Shown here: positions 26,001 through 39,851 of the stretch, one piece after another
Layout of the letters: each line of letters begins with the position of its first letter
Position numbering within the stretch: position 1 is the stretch's first letter
NCBI GenBank assembly: GCA_965153355.1
Contig: OZ231127.1
Location: 22,382,001-22,446,000, forward strand
Reading direction: 5' to 3'
From: Flaccisagitta enflata
Taxonomy: Eukaryota > Chaetognatha > Sagittoidea > Aphragmophora
Length of the DNA stretch: 64,000 nucleotides
Notes under the pieces: model-generated
What the model saw: only the letters and a program-made list of their open reading frames with translations
Databases searched by the model: none
What the model was told of the DNA's origin: nothing
Translations under genes and position numbers: made by a program

Positions 26001-29000
26001 TCTAAAAATTTTTGAAAGATAAATGTCTGGCATTTTCTTATGAACAATTTTTCAAGATTTTTTAAAAGAAAGTGACCTCTTTTACACATACATACTAAAA
26101 ATTTTGCAATTTTGAATAAACCATTTTGTCATGCTATCAGTAAAACTAATTCTTTTAGAATTGTTTCATTTCTGAAAATTTGATTTTTTTGACACCAGAT
26201 TGGTTGTATATTAAAGATGTTCAATATAACTTTATGGAAACAAAGAGAAAAAAATTTCTTTTTAGCATCATTTAGTGGAAAAAGGCAGGAAAATGAATTT
26301 TTTCGCTAAAAATTGATATTTTCATCACATGCCAATGGCATCAGATTTTTTTCAAAAATCTGTAAAAATTGTACATGAAAAATGCAAGACATTTATCTTT
26401 CAAAAACTTTTTTCAAAATCTTGATTATCCTCATTACTTTTGGAATTACGTCGTCATCAAATGTTGCAAACGAGATGAATCATACTGTAGGAAAAATGTC
26501 AGCATTAGCTACTTTATACTAAGTTTTTCAACTGCAGTCTTTTTATTATTAGATCAAATCAAAAGCAATTGAATGTATTTATTGCATTGGAAGTCAGGTA
26601 GGATTGAGCCAAATGAGCTAAATCATAAATCAATAATTCAATTTAAATTTTTTTGTAAAAAAAACTTTAAGAAATCAATTATAAAAATGTTTTAGACTTC
26701 TGCTTGGCACCAAATGAAATAATTGTTAAATTTATTTACCCTGTCATTTATGCAATATGATTTTTCCAAATTATAACCTAAAATGAGGGCATAGTGCAAA
26801 AACTAGAGCTATCCATCATCCGAAAAAAACATTTGGAAGATATGAGTTTGTAGTTTTTTATAAAAAAATCAAAGGACTTATTGTTTTGATCTCATTAATT
26901 GAAGGGCAGATTCTGCCAAAAAAGGCGGTATTATTATGACTTACTATATATTACTCTCATTTTTCAAGGGTTTGAGCTACTGATCCTAGGTTGGTCTCAA
27001 ATGAAAGACACATTTATGTAGTCTTAGGAGAAAAACGGAGACAGCCAAACATAAATGATATTGTTTCCAAATTTATTCAAGTCTGTCTGAATTTTCCCCA
27101 AGAAGTACTTCAAGATATCTTTTATTTGGGACTAATGTGTGGCTCTAACTGTTTGGAAATAAGAGCAATTTTAAGTCGCAAAAGCCTTAGATGGTCAGCG
27201 GTACCCGTACCCTGCTTAAATAGGTTGTGCCAAAAGTAGAAGGGGAAGCAGGTCAGCAGCTCCGAAGAGTTGATGACTTATGCTTTTACACATGGGGAAT
27301 TTTCTCCTTTTCTTCCGTCCCTCCCCCCCTCATTGGAAAAAAGTCGAAGTACGTAATTCGACTTTTTGAAATGTATGGGCGAAAAAAGTTTCCGTTTTTG
27401 ATTTGTGGTCAATTTTAGAAAGTTGTGCCGTTTTGGGGCTGGGATGATACATTTTTTGATATTCACAGCTAAGAAAATGCTAATTTTTCTCTTTCAAATG
27501 GCGCCAACCAGAGGTCTCTACGATTTTGGTCTAGGGCCCCTAAAAAGGATGTAGAACAAGAATATGACGTTCGATTTCGCCACACTTGGGCCAAAAAAAT
27601 TAGAAAAGGTTTTTAGTACTCAAAGCTATTTTCGTCAATAAATACGCTTTGAATCAAATATTTTTAGTTTTTATACTTAAGATAAGTGGTGTGCTACCAG
27701 TAAGTCGGGGTGCAAATGAAGGAAAAGTTTCGGTTTCAGATTCTTTCTAAATTATATTAATGACCAGATTATAATTTTTTAAAATAAAATTTATAGTTTT
27801 ATAGTTTAGAATTATTGTATTAATAAAAAAACCTAGTATGATAAAGGCATTGCTTTGTTTTAATGATAAAGATAAGAAATGGTCACTAAAAGTAACAGAT
27901 TCTTTCAAAATGATAGAGCAAAAATTCAAAACCTTTGAAGGGAAAATTTTAAGACTTGAACAAATTCAACAATTTTGCATTTCTATAAACATGGCCCTCA
28001 TCTCATGTGTTTTTAGAATGAAGCCATGTTTTTGAAAATGCAAAATTCTATATTTAGAGAGAGTCTTAGAATTTTCCCTAAGACTAGTTAAGTTGCAAAA
28101 TCAAATTTTTTTTTACAATTTCTTCATTTTTTCTCCCCTTATTACTTTTTCAGCACTCTTTTCTTATCTACCAATGCTTTTCCATGCAAAATTAAAATAA
28201 ATGTGATATAATTATTACATTTTTTGATGAAAAAAATGTAAATTAGTAAAATTCAAAATATTGAAAAAATTGGTTTGACTCTTGAAATTTGGTTTTTGTT
28301 TGCACCTCGACGTAAGTGACATTTAAGAAACTTTTAAACAATTTGGAATAGGTCTATGGTGTAAAAGAGTGGCCTTTAAAATTGAATATATAACAAAAAG
28401 ACCCAAAAATGAATAATTAATTTTAATTTATCATTTTGAACAAATTCTTAGGCTAAAATATAACCTAGGTATGAAAAATATTGATGTACTTCATAAAACC
28501 GGCAAGTTATAAGCGGAAATGTAAAACCGCAATATGCAAAAAGATCTCATTTGCATATAGTATAGTATTTTACATGAGAAAATAACACATTTTGGCACAA
28601 ACAAGGCCAACACGGCTATCATCTAGTATCCGGGATTGAGTATAACTGTTTTATTAAAGACGCATAATGAAAAAGCTCCATTGAAATTGACATCTACCAT
28701 GATCTAAAACAAGTAACGCCACCCCTAACCCTACCCCTACCCCTAACCTCACCCTTAACCCTAACCGCACCCCTAACCTTAACCCTAACCCTTATCCCTA
28801 AACCTACCCCTAACCCCACCCCTAACCCCATCCCTAACCTTAACCCTACCCCTAACCCTAAACCCAAACCCAACTTCCAACCTTAACCCCTAACCCTAAC
28901 CTCACAACTAACCCTAACCCCACTCCTAACCCTAACCCCACCCTTAACCCTAACCCTAAACATGAATAGCGTAAAATGAATGTCAATCCCGGATTTTAGA

Positions 29001-32000
29001 TGATTGCCCCAACACCTTACAGTCACGTGCGGTTGTTAACTGTTAAAACCATTTGACCAAAAGACTAAAAGACGATATGTAAATTGACTTAAATTAACTT
29101 GCAATAACTTAAAATGACTTAAAATAGCGTAAAACTACGAAAAAAGCTAAGGGTTACTGACAGACCAACCGACCGACAGACCGACCGACGGACAGATGGA
29201 CAAAGTGGGTTATAGACTCGCGTGCACGCAACTAAAAAACATTTCTACTTTTTTTGGCTCGAGTTGGGCAAAAATAAATATCATATTCTTGTTCTACACC
29301 CTTTTTAAGAGCCATCTGCAAAGAAATAGATGGGTATATTTCTTTTTTAGTTGCGGACACGCAACTGTATAAGAGGCTTTGTCCGTCCGTCCGTCGGTCG
29401 GTCCGTCGGTCCGTCGGTCCATTGGTGAACACGAGTCAAAGTGTGAAAACGCGCATTTCCGCTCCTGCCCACCCCTCCGCAACTGGTGGCCGTGTATCCG
29501 GCCTTGTTTCTGCAACTTTTTCTCCGTCTTCGTTGCCGCCTTAGCCTTAGGTAGAGATTGACCTTAGATCCGAAATCTGTGTCCTCGTAAATTTTCCAAT
29601 TTCTCTTTTAAATGTGGCCGGTCTGAAGGCACTAACGGCATGAGCTTGAGCTCTAATTAATCAGCTTGAATTTGGTCCTGAAAGATACCTTGGCGTATGT
29701 GCATAACGCTCTTGTTCTCATTAACCAAAATTTTCAATGCCTTAGGAGCCCCTAAGGGCCCTAAAAAAAGCCCCTAATGAGGATTTTTTTTGGAAAAAAA
29801 AAATAGGATTCAATCGATAGGAAATTGTTTGATTTGCCTAGATCTAAAATCTTGTATTTTCACTTTTTTTGAAAAACTTACAGAATTTTTGTGTCGTGCG
29901 TCAGGGACTAAAAATAAAATCACAAAATATTTTTCTTAAAAATGTTTTTTAAAAGTAGGGTTCAATCAATAGAAAATTTTTTGATTCGCCTAGATCCAAA
30001 ATCTTATATTTTAATTTTTTTTTGAAAAACTTTGAAAATTTTTGTGTCATGGGTTGGACTTAAAAAAAGAATTACAAATTTTTTTTTGAAAAATGGTTTT
30101 CAAAAGTAGGGTGTAATCAATAGGAAATTGTTTGATTCACTTAGATCTAAAATCCTGTTTATTTTTTTTTAGATGACTTGGACATAGTTGAAATTCACTG
30201 TCGGCCATATTTTCAAAAAAAGTTCAAAGATTTGCTCAGATTTTTTTCAGCTTGATATGGTTCAAACAAATGCTCATAACTTCTTAAGTATTTGAGCCAG
30301 AACCTTGAAATTTGAAATGTGCAATATCAAAAGCGCTGAGCAGGTCCATGCAAAAGATTGAGCTACTGACTGACCTAGGAGAATTTTCAAGTTTAAGTCT
30401 ACCTTAGGATTCTCGTTTCGTCATCTTTCCGTCTTTTTTGCGCTAATTCATCACTGCATTGCGTCTTCCAAAACAACATATGCCGGCGTTTTGGGTGGAC
30501 AAATTCTGAAATTCATTTCTGTTTCTATCAAACTGAATGTCTGCAGCATGGAACTAATTGAGTTAACTAGCCGCGAGCTCTGCGACTGTACAAGCCACTC
30601 TGCTCGTTCGTCCGTTCGTCCGCTCGCCTATCCGACCATTATTCTCTCTCTTGAAAAAAATAATTCATGCCCAATTCTCAATCGCGGGGAACGAGGGCAC
30701 GAACGTGATCTTTCCACCGGTAAATTCATTTCTAATGTTTCAAAGCAGAATGTGACAAGATTTTAGGGAAAGAAATTCTTTATTGAGATCAAAAACAAAT
30801 TTTGGATGAACGAAATCATACCACTGAACCTATTGACAGAATCGCTATCAAAAATTGATACAAGATCTGTTATCATCGAGAATCATGTTTAAAAAAAAAC
30901 TCCATCGGATAAATTGACAATGTAAAAGTAATGTTTCCATCCGTCTAATCATTGTATAGAGCCAGACACAATCTCGACTTTTGACACTTTTTGTCGACCT
31001 TCTCGGAGTAGCAGCATTCTTTAAGCCCAGAATGGATTTCTTCCCATTTTTCTACGGTGGCGCCTTTCGTCTCAGTTTTCCAGCATGGAATCACGGCTTT
31101 GTTGCAAGGATCCTTCATACTCACTCCACAAATCGTTTCAATTTCTGTAGAACGATATACATGTAGAGTCATTTGTTTGTTTCCTTTAACATGGAGGCAG
31201 TGACAACCAGCGGTCCACCCTGGTTTCTTTTACTTCCCTTTTCTGTCTCTTCCTACCTCCCAGCATCCTTTCCATCCCCTTTGCCTCTTCCGCTGCCAAT
31301 ACCTCTGCCTCTACCTACCCTTTGACATCCTTTCCATTCCCTTAACCTCTTCTGCCAACAACTATACTGTCTCTACCTATCCTCATTTATCCTTTCCACC
31401 CCCTACACCTCTTCCGCCGCTGCCGCTAGTGCCGCTACCTATCCCAAATCATGCCCCTATACCACTTCTGCCGCCGCCGCTAGTGCCGCTACCTACTCCA
31501 TACCATGCCCCTACACCTCCTCCGCCGCCGCCGCTACTGCCTCTACCTACCCCAAATCATGCCTGTATACCTCCTCCGCCACCACGGTAGTGCCGCTACC
31601 TACCCCAAATCAAGCCCCTACACCTCTTCCGCCGCCGCCGCTAGTGCCGCTACCTACCTCATACCATGCTCCTACACCGCCACCGCTAGTGCCGCTACCT
31701 AGCCCAAATCATGCCCCTATACCTCTTCCGCCACCGCCGCTAGTGCCGCTACCTAGCCCAAATCATGCCCCTATACCTCTTCTGCCACCGCCGCTAGTGC
31801 CGCTACCTACCTCATACCATGCTCCTACACCTCCCCCGCTAGTGCCGCTACCTAGCCCAAATCATGCCCCTATACCTTTTCCGCCGCCGCCGCTACTGCC
31901 GCTACCTAACCCAAATTATGCCCCTTCAACTCTTCCGCCGCTGCCGCTAGTGCCGCTACCTACCCCATACCATGCCCCTACACCTCCGCCGCTGCCGCTA

Positions 32001-35000
32001 GTGCCGCTACCCACCCTATATAATGCCTGGACACCTCTTACACCGCCGCCACTAGTGCCGCTACTGACACTGGAATTTTTCTTTTTTTTTACAAAATGTA
32101 TCCAAGGTAGCGGCAATAGCGGCGGAAGAGGTTTAGGGGGTTTTGATCTCTACCTCTGCTGCTTTTACCTACCCCATTAACATCCTCCTACATCTCTTCC
32201 GCCGCCGCCTCTATTGCCGCTACCTTTAGTAGCGGCAGTAGCGGCGGCGGCGAAAGAGGTCTAGGGGCACGATATGGGGCAGGTAGCGGCAATAGAGGCG
32301 ACGGCGGAAGAGGTAGGAGGATGAGAGGAGCTAGGTAGCGGCAGCAGAGGCGACGGCGGAAGATTTGTAAGGGAATGGAGGGTGAGAGGTAGCGGAACAA
32401 GAGGCGGGGGCAGAGGAGTTAAAGGAGGAAAGAAGAGTTTGGAGCGGCAATAGAGGTACCGCTTTTGGGCAGGGTCTAGGGCAGGAATAGGGCCTTTGGA
32501 CGGCTGACTGTCATAGTCTGTTAACATGAAAGACTCATTCTTTCTTACTTATATCAATCTGTGGAAGTTGGCAAGGACATGTTCATGTAATTGCAATTAT
32601 TATAACTGCGACAAGATAACGCGCCTACCGTTGTATTTCCCGTGTTTCAGATAAAAGTATACACGTCGTATGTCGATTGCTTGATTGCTGTCGACTGGCG
32701 GTGGTGGCGCGGGCTTATCAGCCGCTTGACAAATCTTTTGCCCGTAGCAGTTATCTTTTTCCTTTTCGCAGCAAGACTGTATCCCAGCCACGATCTTCTT
32801 TGACTGAGTTTCTCCGAATTTGTAACCATCAGTCTCGTCCTTCCAACACGAAAGCAACTTCTCGCTGCATGGACCTTCCTTGATCATTTTCCTTACAGCT
32901 GTATGCAGTGATCAAAATTATTTGTACTAAACTGTAAATAAGTGGAACTGTGGAAGTATCTACATGTACAGTACTATGCAGAAACTAAGTATTATGACCT
33001 TTTGAGTGAAAAAAGCGAAAACGCGCATTTTTGATGCTGCAATTGCTATTGTATGTGAGTGCGAATGTGTGTGGGGTGCGCGAGGGTGCGCGAGGGTGTG
33101 GATGGGAGTTACACGCCCCTGCCCACCCGTCCGCAATTATATTGTGACCCCGCGTCACTTTTTAAAAAAATAAATGATCTTAGTTGTTAATCATGTTGGC
33201 CTCCTGCACTTGAAACTCATCAAAAGAGATTTAATCTTTAAGTCTCCAGGGGGGTGTATGGGCCCATAACATGACGTGTTGTGGCAATCTGGGCTTATTT
33301 GACCCAAAAAAAGGACCCGGATGGGCTTAAGAACTGGTCAAAACAGGCAAAATTAAAGGTTTTTTACAATATAGCTTGCTGAAATGATTTCTAATGATGT
33401 CTTTTGTGCAAATATATAATTGTGTAATGTGAATCAAGTGCACAGAGTTGAATGAGCCCATAAAAGTCTTATTACTGGCCAAAATAAGGTCAAAATAGCT
33501 AAAAAACTGGACAAAACAAGCGAAAACAGCGTTTTTCTGTCTTCTGATTTACTGAAATGATTTTTTGGGATAATTTTTAGTGAAAATATATAAGTATTTA
33601 ATGTGAATAAAGTGAACAAAGTTGTATGAGCCCATTCATGTTTTAAAACTGCCTAAAATCAAGTTAAAAAAACTGAAAAACTGGTCAAAACAAGCTAAAA
33701 CAAAGATTTATAGCATTTTTTACTTCCTGTTTTTATGTTAAGATTCTTAAAGAGATTAGATATAAAAATATGTTATTGTTCAATGTAAATTAAGTGTATC
33801 AATTTGTGCGAGCTCATTGGAGTCTAAAAATAGGCTAAAATTAGCTATCAAGCAGCCCAGAGTCTTGATTTGAACTCATTGTTTATTTGTGTTGAAGCAG
33901 TAGTAATCTTAGAAATTTGTTTTTATGATGACCATTGACAATTTTAATGCAAGATTCAATTACAATGCAACAAAGATAAAAAAAAAAATTATATTTAAAA
34001 AAATATTAGATTTATGATGTTCTTGGTTTTTAAAATAGTAGGATAAGGAAGGTAAAAGATGGTCAAACAATAAAAAATATGTCGAAAGTCATATTATGTG
34101 AAAATCTTTGACTAAACCATTTGATTTGCAGATTGGAAATTAAAGAGAAACTTTGGATCTATTTTAGAGATATTCATTTTCACAAAATATTGCGGGAGCA
34201 GCTGCCTAAAGATTCAGATATAGAACTGAGAGGTTATTCCCTTAATGACCTCACAATTCATGAGAGCAAAAACAGGATCTCTTCGTGTGATGTTTTTTGC
34301 AAGATTGATAGAGGGCCTCATTGCCAAAACATTCTTTTCTTCAAATATATCAACACTTTTTCCTTCACAATAAATTCAATATGTTTTCCCTGTATCATCC
34401 TTGACTCTAGTCCTGATAGCTTGAAGTAGATGAGCCTTGATTGTGTCATCGACCTCATCATAGGAGATGACTGAATACACAGACCATTAATTTTCAAGGA
34501 AAGCAATGATTAAATCCTCTTCTGATGGTGGCCATTGCAAGTCAACAAATGGCTCTTCAGATTTTTTTGCTCAGGAGTAGGGTTTGAAGCAAAACATTTG
34601 TTCCTTCATACCGTATTTTCTCTAAAAAGCGCCCCGGGCGCTTCTGAAATTGAATTAAGATTTTACCTTTTGACCCTCCAATTAGCGCCTTCTTTATATT
34701 GTAAATGAACTGTCATTCAGTCTATCTTTTTCATAAAAGGCTACCAAAATGCTAAATTTGACTAAAAATGGAGACATTCATTGCTTATGTCTGTTTGAAA
34801 GTCTCTAAAATGGCTTTTTGTGTTATATTATTTCCTTATTTTACTTAATATTTCTGTCCAAATCTCTTCTAAGAAATATAATAATAAGAAAAAAAGAGGG
34901 GAGGGCGCTTTTTGGAGGGGGGGCGCTTTTTAGAGAAAATACGGTAAATGATTTCAACAGTAATCCCTTCCTGGTTAGAAGAGTCAATGGCATGCAGTTT

Positions 35001-37554
35001 CAGAAGATTTTGGTACATCTTTGTGGAAGAGATATTGTATTGCTTGAACAAAGCAAAGTCATTCAGAAGCTCTAAAAATATTAGCTTCTTGACCTTAATC
35101 TCCTTCTTAATCAGAGGTAATTTATCTTGCTCACTAAACTTCTGAATCTTGGCAAACATCAAGTTGACATCATCTTGTGAACTTATAGGTCCATAGTAGT
35201 TATGCTTCCTTCCATTTTTAGCACACTGCACAATGAGCTTGTTTTTTGATTGCTCTCGTGCAAGAATGTCAGCCTTTGAATCAGTGACATCAATCTTCGC
35301 TTTCATGATATCCTTTTAGGCTTTGGACCAGTCTGCTTCAATTTTGTCAACTTGTTTCTTTTGACTCTTCAACTCTTTTTTCTTTCAACATCTTCTCTGC
35401 ACCATTTGTGAAAGCCAAATCAACATTGGAGCTGAGCACCAGCCTTTCACCAATAACAGGAAAGGCAGCACCTCCTTTTTTTTAGCTGTGCTGTCATTTG
35501 TCCAAAATTATTTAACAACCATGTTTTTACACTTTTTTTTATAGATTTATGGTTAATTTAGCCTAATTTGACCTAATTTTGACCTATTCAAGCCCTAATC
35601 AAAGCTCAAATTTTTTCCTTGAACTACCACACTACCAAATCAGCATTAATTTATTGATATTTTTTACATACTATCTGAATCATGCAAGCAATTACTGAAA
35701 AAAGACAGTTTCGGCCTATTTTGACCAGTTTTTGGGCCATCCGGGTCCTTTTTTGGGCCAACTGGACCCAGATTGCCAGAATACATTGTGTATTGGGCCC
35801 ATACACATGTCTAGTGCCTTAAAAATGTCATCAGAAAAAAATCATGTTCATTAAAACAATGAACAGTTTTATTTCTTGAAGTTGAGCTGACAATAAATGC
35901 AGGCACACATAACTTGCATTCATTTTTGCGCTGTTACTCGGGCAGGGGGCGGTGAAGCCGACATTTTTCCGAACCGAACGCGACTAAACATCGAAGGATT
36001 TATAACAATCAGTGGGAACAAAGACTTGCCTGTTGTATCTGACTTGCTCAAGTAATGGTAGAGTTCGAGGACGAAGCGATGATCGTAGACGGGTCTTTGA
36101 CTCGGTCTTTGACTCGGTCTCGGACTCGGACTGCAGATGTTCTCTTTCTCGCACTTTCCCTGATCCACTTTCGTTTGGCAGCATCGACGCAACGCGTTGC
36201 GCCAAGTGACTTCGTCCTCGATCGGTACCTTCGCTTGCTTCGTTTCATCGTACCAGCAATCGATTACCAAGATTGTTAGAAATTGATTGCATGGCGCTGC
36301 CTTTGCGACGAAAGTCAATAACTCTGCAAAAGTGGGCGAATATCGAAAGTGATTGTAAGCAGGACAAAGAAGTCGGGCCGAAAAAAAACCCCGGCAAAAG
36401 CAGGACGAAATAATACTTTCACTCATTTAATGATTCATTAGTCATTACTCATTACCATTCCATTTTTTGTGTTGCATCCACAAGTATAAATCAGCCTTTT
36501 CTATTTCGCGTTTTTCACGAGCCACCGGTGACGAGTCCACGTCTTGTCGCTCTCTGAAAATTGTCGGAAGAAAAGAGTGATTTGGTTAAAAATAAGGCTG
36601 CGCTGAAGCCGGGAATTTTTTTATATTCCCCATGACGTGTCCCTAAATCAGAAAGCTCTACTCTGATCTGACCGGTATATGAACGTGGATGATCTTGTTC
36701 GTTCTTACATGAATGGAATTAGCATGTACAAAAGAACGAGAGAAAGTCAAATGTCACGTCGTAATCGCGTCGGTGTTTGACTGAATGCGCCTTAATTGCC
36801 TCCAATTCCTCACCCCATCGTCGTCACAACCGCCAAGACCCCGATGACCATCAACAAAACGAAATTCTTCATCTTTTTCTTTTTTTCCGTCGCTTTGGAA
36901 CAGAAAATTTTTCAACGATGTTTCGACGGCGTCTTTTCACTTGGGTACGGGTGGATTGTATGATTGTTTACTGTATCTGTTTTGGTAACGCGCGTTCGAA
37001 TTCCTAACGGTCGGTCTAAAGACCCTATCGATTTATTGGTACTTAACGCCGTGGAGAATCTTGGTCTCATTACTTGGCAAAGTAAAGTTACCTAATCTCT
37101 CTCGGCATGCGACAAAGAAACCATTCGTAAGACTTTTGAATAATGCCATTTTTCTTTCATGAAAGAGGACGAAAAATTATTTGATTCTAAATCGACTAAT
37201 CAAAGAGAGGTCAGACATAATGTAATGTCAGAAATTTTCAAGATTGACGGTAGGAAATAGGGCAATTGATTCAATCAAGTTGGAAATAGGGCAATTGATT
37301 CAATCAAGTTGGTATCGTGGGATTTTTTTATGGATTATGGAACAACAAGTGACGCGGGGGTCACAATATCGTCGTGGACGGGTGGGCAGGGGCAGTCAAC
37401 GCCCATCTACAACCAACGCCCCACCCAACCCCCCTTCCAACAGAGACACATACACAATGAGCTTCTAAAAGTAAAATGCTCGTTTTCCCACTTTTTTACT
37501 GGTGCACACGGACCAACGGACGGACGATCGGACAAACCCTGTTATAGAGTTGCG

Positions 37555-37648
<94 letters not shown>

Positions 37649-38595
37649 TTTTTCTTTCTTTCTTTCTTGCTTTCTTTCTTTCTTTCCCTCTTTCTTTCCT
37701 TCTTTCTTTCTTAAAACCCGCGTATTATGAATTCTTTTAGCTAATCATGACTTAACAATCGTTATAATGCTGCATGGCCGTCTTTGATCCAACGCCTCAT
37801 CCTCAAAAATTCTTCCATCATTGAATTTTGTTTCGATCATTTTAGATCAGGAATCAATCCAAACAATTCTGAACTCATCAATTTTTTTTCCATCCATGAG
37901 GAACACCGCTGGAAATCTCATCCATCCGTCAGGTCGCTAATTGAAAAGATTTTTTTTCTTTTTAGTTGCGGACACGCAACTCTATAAGAGGCTTTGTCCG
38001 TCCGTCGGTCGGTTGGTTGGTCGGTCGGTTGGTTGGTCGGTCGGTTGGTCGGTCCGTAGAGGTGATCGATCGAAAAGTGGGAAAACGCGCATTTCCGCTC
38101 CTGCCCACCCGTCCGCAACTGGTGGCCATGTATCCCTTAGAATTGAGATATTTGATAGCGGGAATCCTGACCGTTTGGGAAATGGAAAGCGACCTCAAAG
38201 GAGCTGAGGGGTGCAGTTTCTTGCATCTGTATCTCCGTATATCGGTCCTTCCATACGTCCACAACTCAATTGGCCTTCAAGGCCTCTCAGGCCCAAATCA
38301 GCTTTCGAATCAGCCCCTAATCAGCTCTCTAATCATGCAGCTTCAAATGAGCCCTTCCAGACTTTATTTAGCCCTCCACGCCTCAAGCTCAAATCGGGAC
38401 ATCCTTCTCCGTCCGTGTGTTTGTGCGTATTGCTTGAGTGTCTGTCTGTCTTTCGGTCTTTCTGCATACTATTTGTAATTTGTATAGTACATCTGTAGTC
38501 TGTACATCTGTATCTGTATTTGTACATCTGTACATCTGTAGTCTGTTCTTCTGCTCGCTCTCGCTCCTGTCCCTCTCTGTCTCTGTCTCTCTCTG

Positions 38596-38679
<84 letters not shown>

Positions 38680-39768
38680 GGACAGTGGTTGCTCGAGCGT
38701 GGCGCTTGCAACCCAAATAGTTTCCGTCACCGAGGTAAGGCCGCAAACATGGCTAAAGTTGACGTGTGTGCGTGTGTACATGGGCAGGGGAGGGATTTAA
38801 GAGCCCATTCGGGTTAGCACGTGATGCATTTAAAATGCTAAGCCCACGTATGGGTAATTTTTGAAGATCTCGGCCCGACAAACGGGAATCAATCCGTACT
38901 CCTTTCAATTCTAGCCAAGAGAAAAAAAAAGAGAAGATTGTTTTAGTAAGTCTTACAAAACAGCATTTTTGCAAATAGCGAGCACGTGGCCTACCTCCAT
39001 GTTCAGGCACGAATGCTATCATCCCACTTCTTTGCTTCCTCCTCTCAACTCCTTCAACGTTGACTTCGCTTTTCTCTCCTTTTGAAATTCCTCCTTATTT
39101 TCTTCCTCCTCCTTTTTTCTCGCGGGCAATCGTTTCTAGATTCTAGAAGCCTCTCGAGCTCTCCAGCTCTGCCGCGCCTTACCATCTTTCGATAATTACA
39201 TCATACTTTACTACTTGAGTGATGAAAAGTAGGTCAACTAAAAAGATTTGTAACGCCAATTACACGGCATTCCTCCCATGACAGGCGCTTCCATGATCTC
39301 AGTTTTCTATAATTCTGATCTCACTGTTCTAATTGTTCAGTCAATGAAAATAGGGCCGCATATGTCCATCCACGGCGCGGCATCCATGGCATCCTCACTT
39401 TTATATTGATGATGCTTTACATTCGTGTCATCCATCATGCAACATCTCCTGATCCCATTGAAGGATTTCGACCATGAATTTGATAAGGGAGTACTTTTGA
39501 GAAAGCCTTAGTCAGCTACCAAAGACCCGTATTGTTTAGAAATTCAGAACTAAGCTTGCCACTTTTTGTCATTTATATATATCATAGCATTGCCTTGAAA
39601 GGTTTATTTTGTCTTTCACTTCATCCTTTCAAAAATCTTAATTCAACCCTTTTCCAGCATCGGAAAAATTTTCCTTTTTTTTCTCAAGCCTCCTAAGATA
39701 GGTTTTGTGCCTTGATTTCTACCTTGAAAATGACATTGAGCGAGTGTGGATAAGCCTTGGGATCTGAA

Positions 39769-39851
<83 letters not shown>
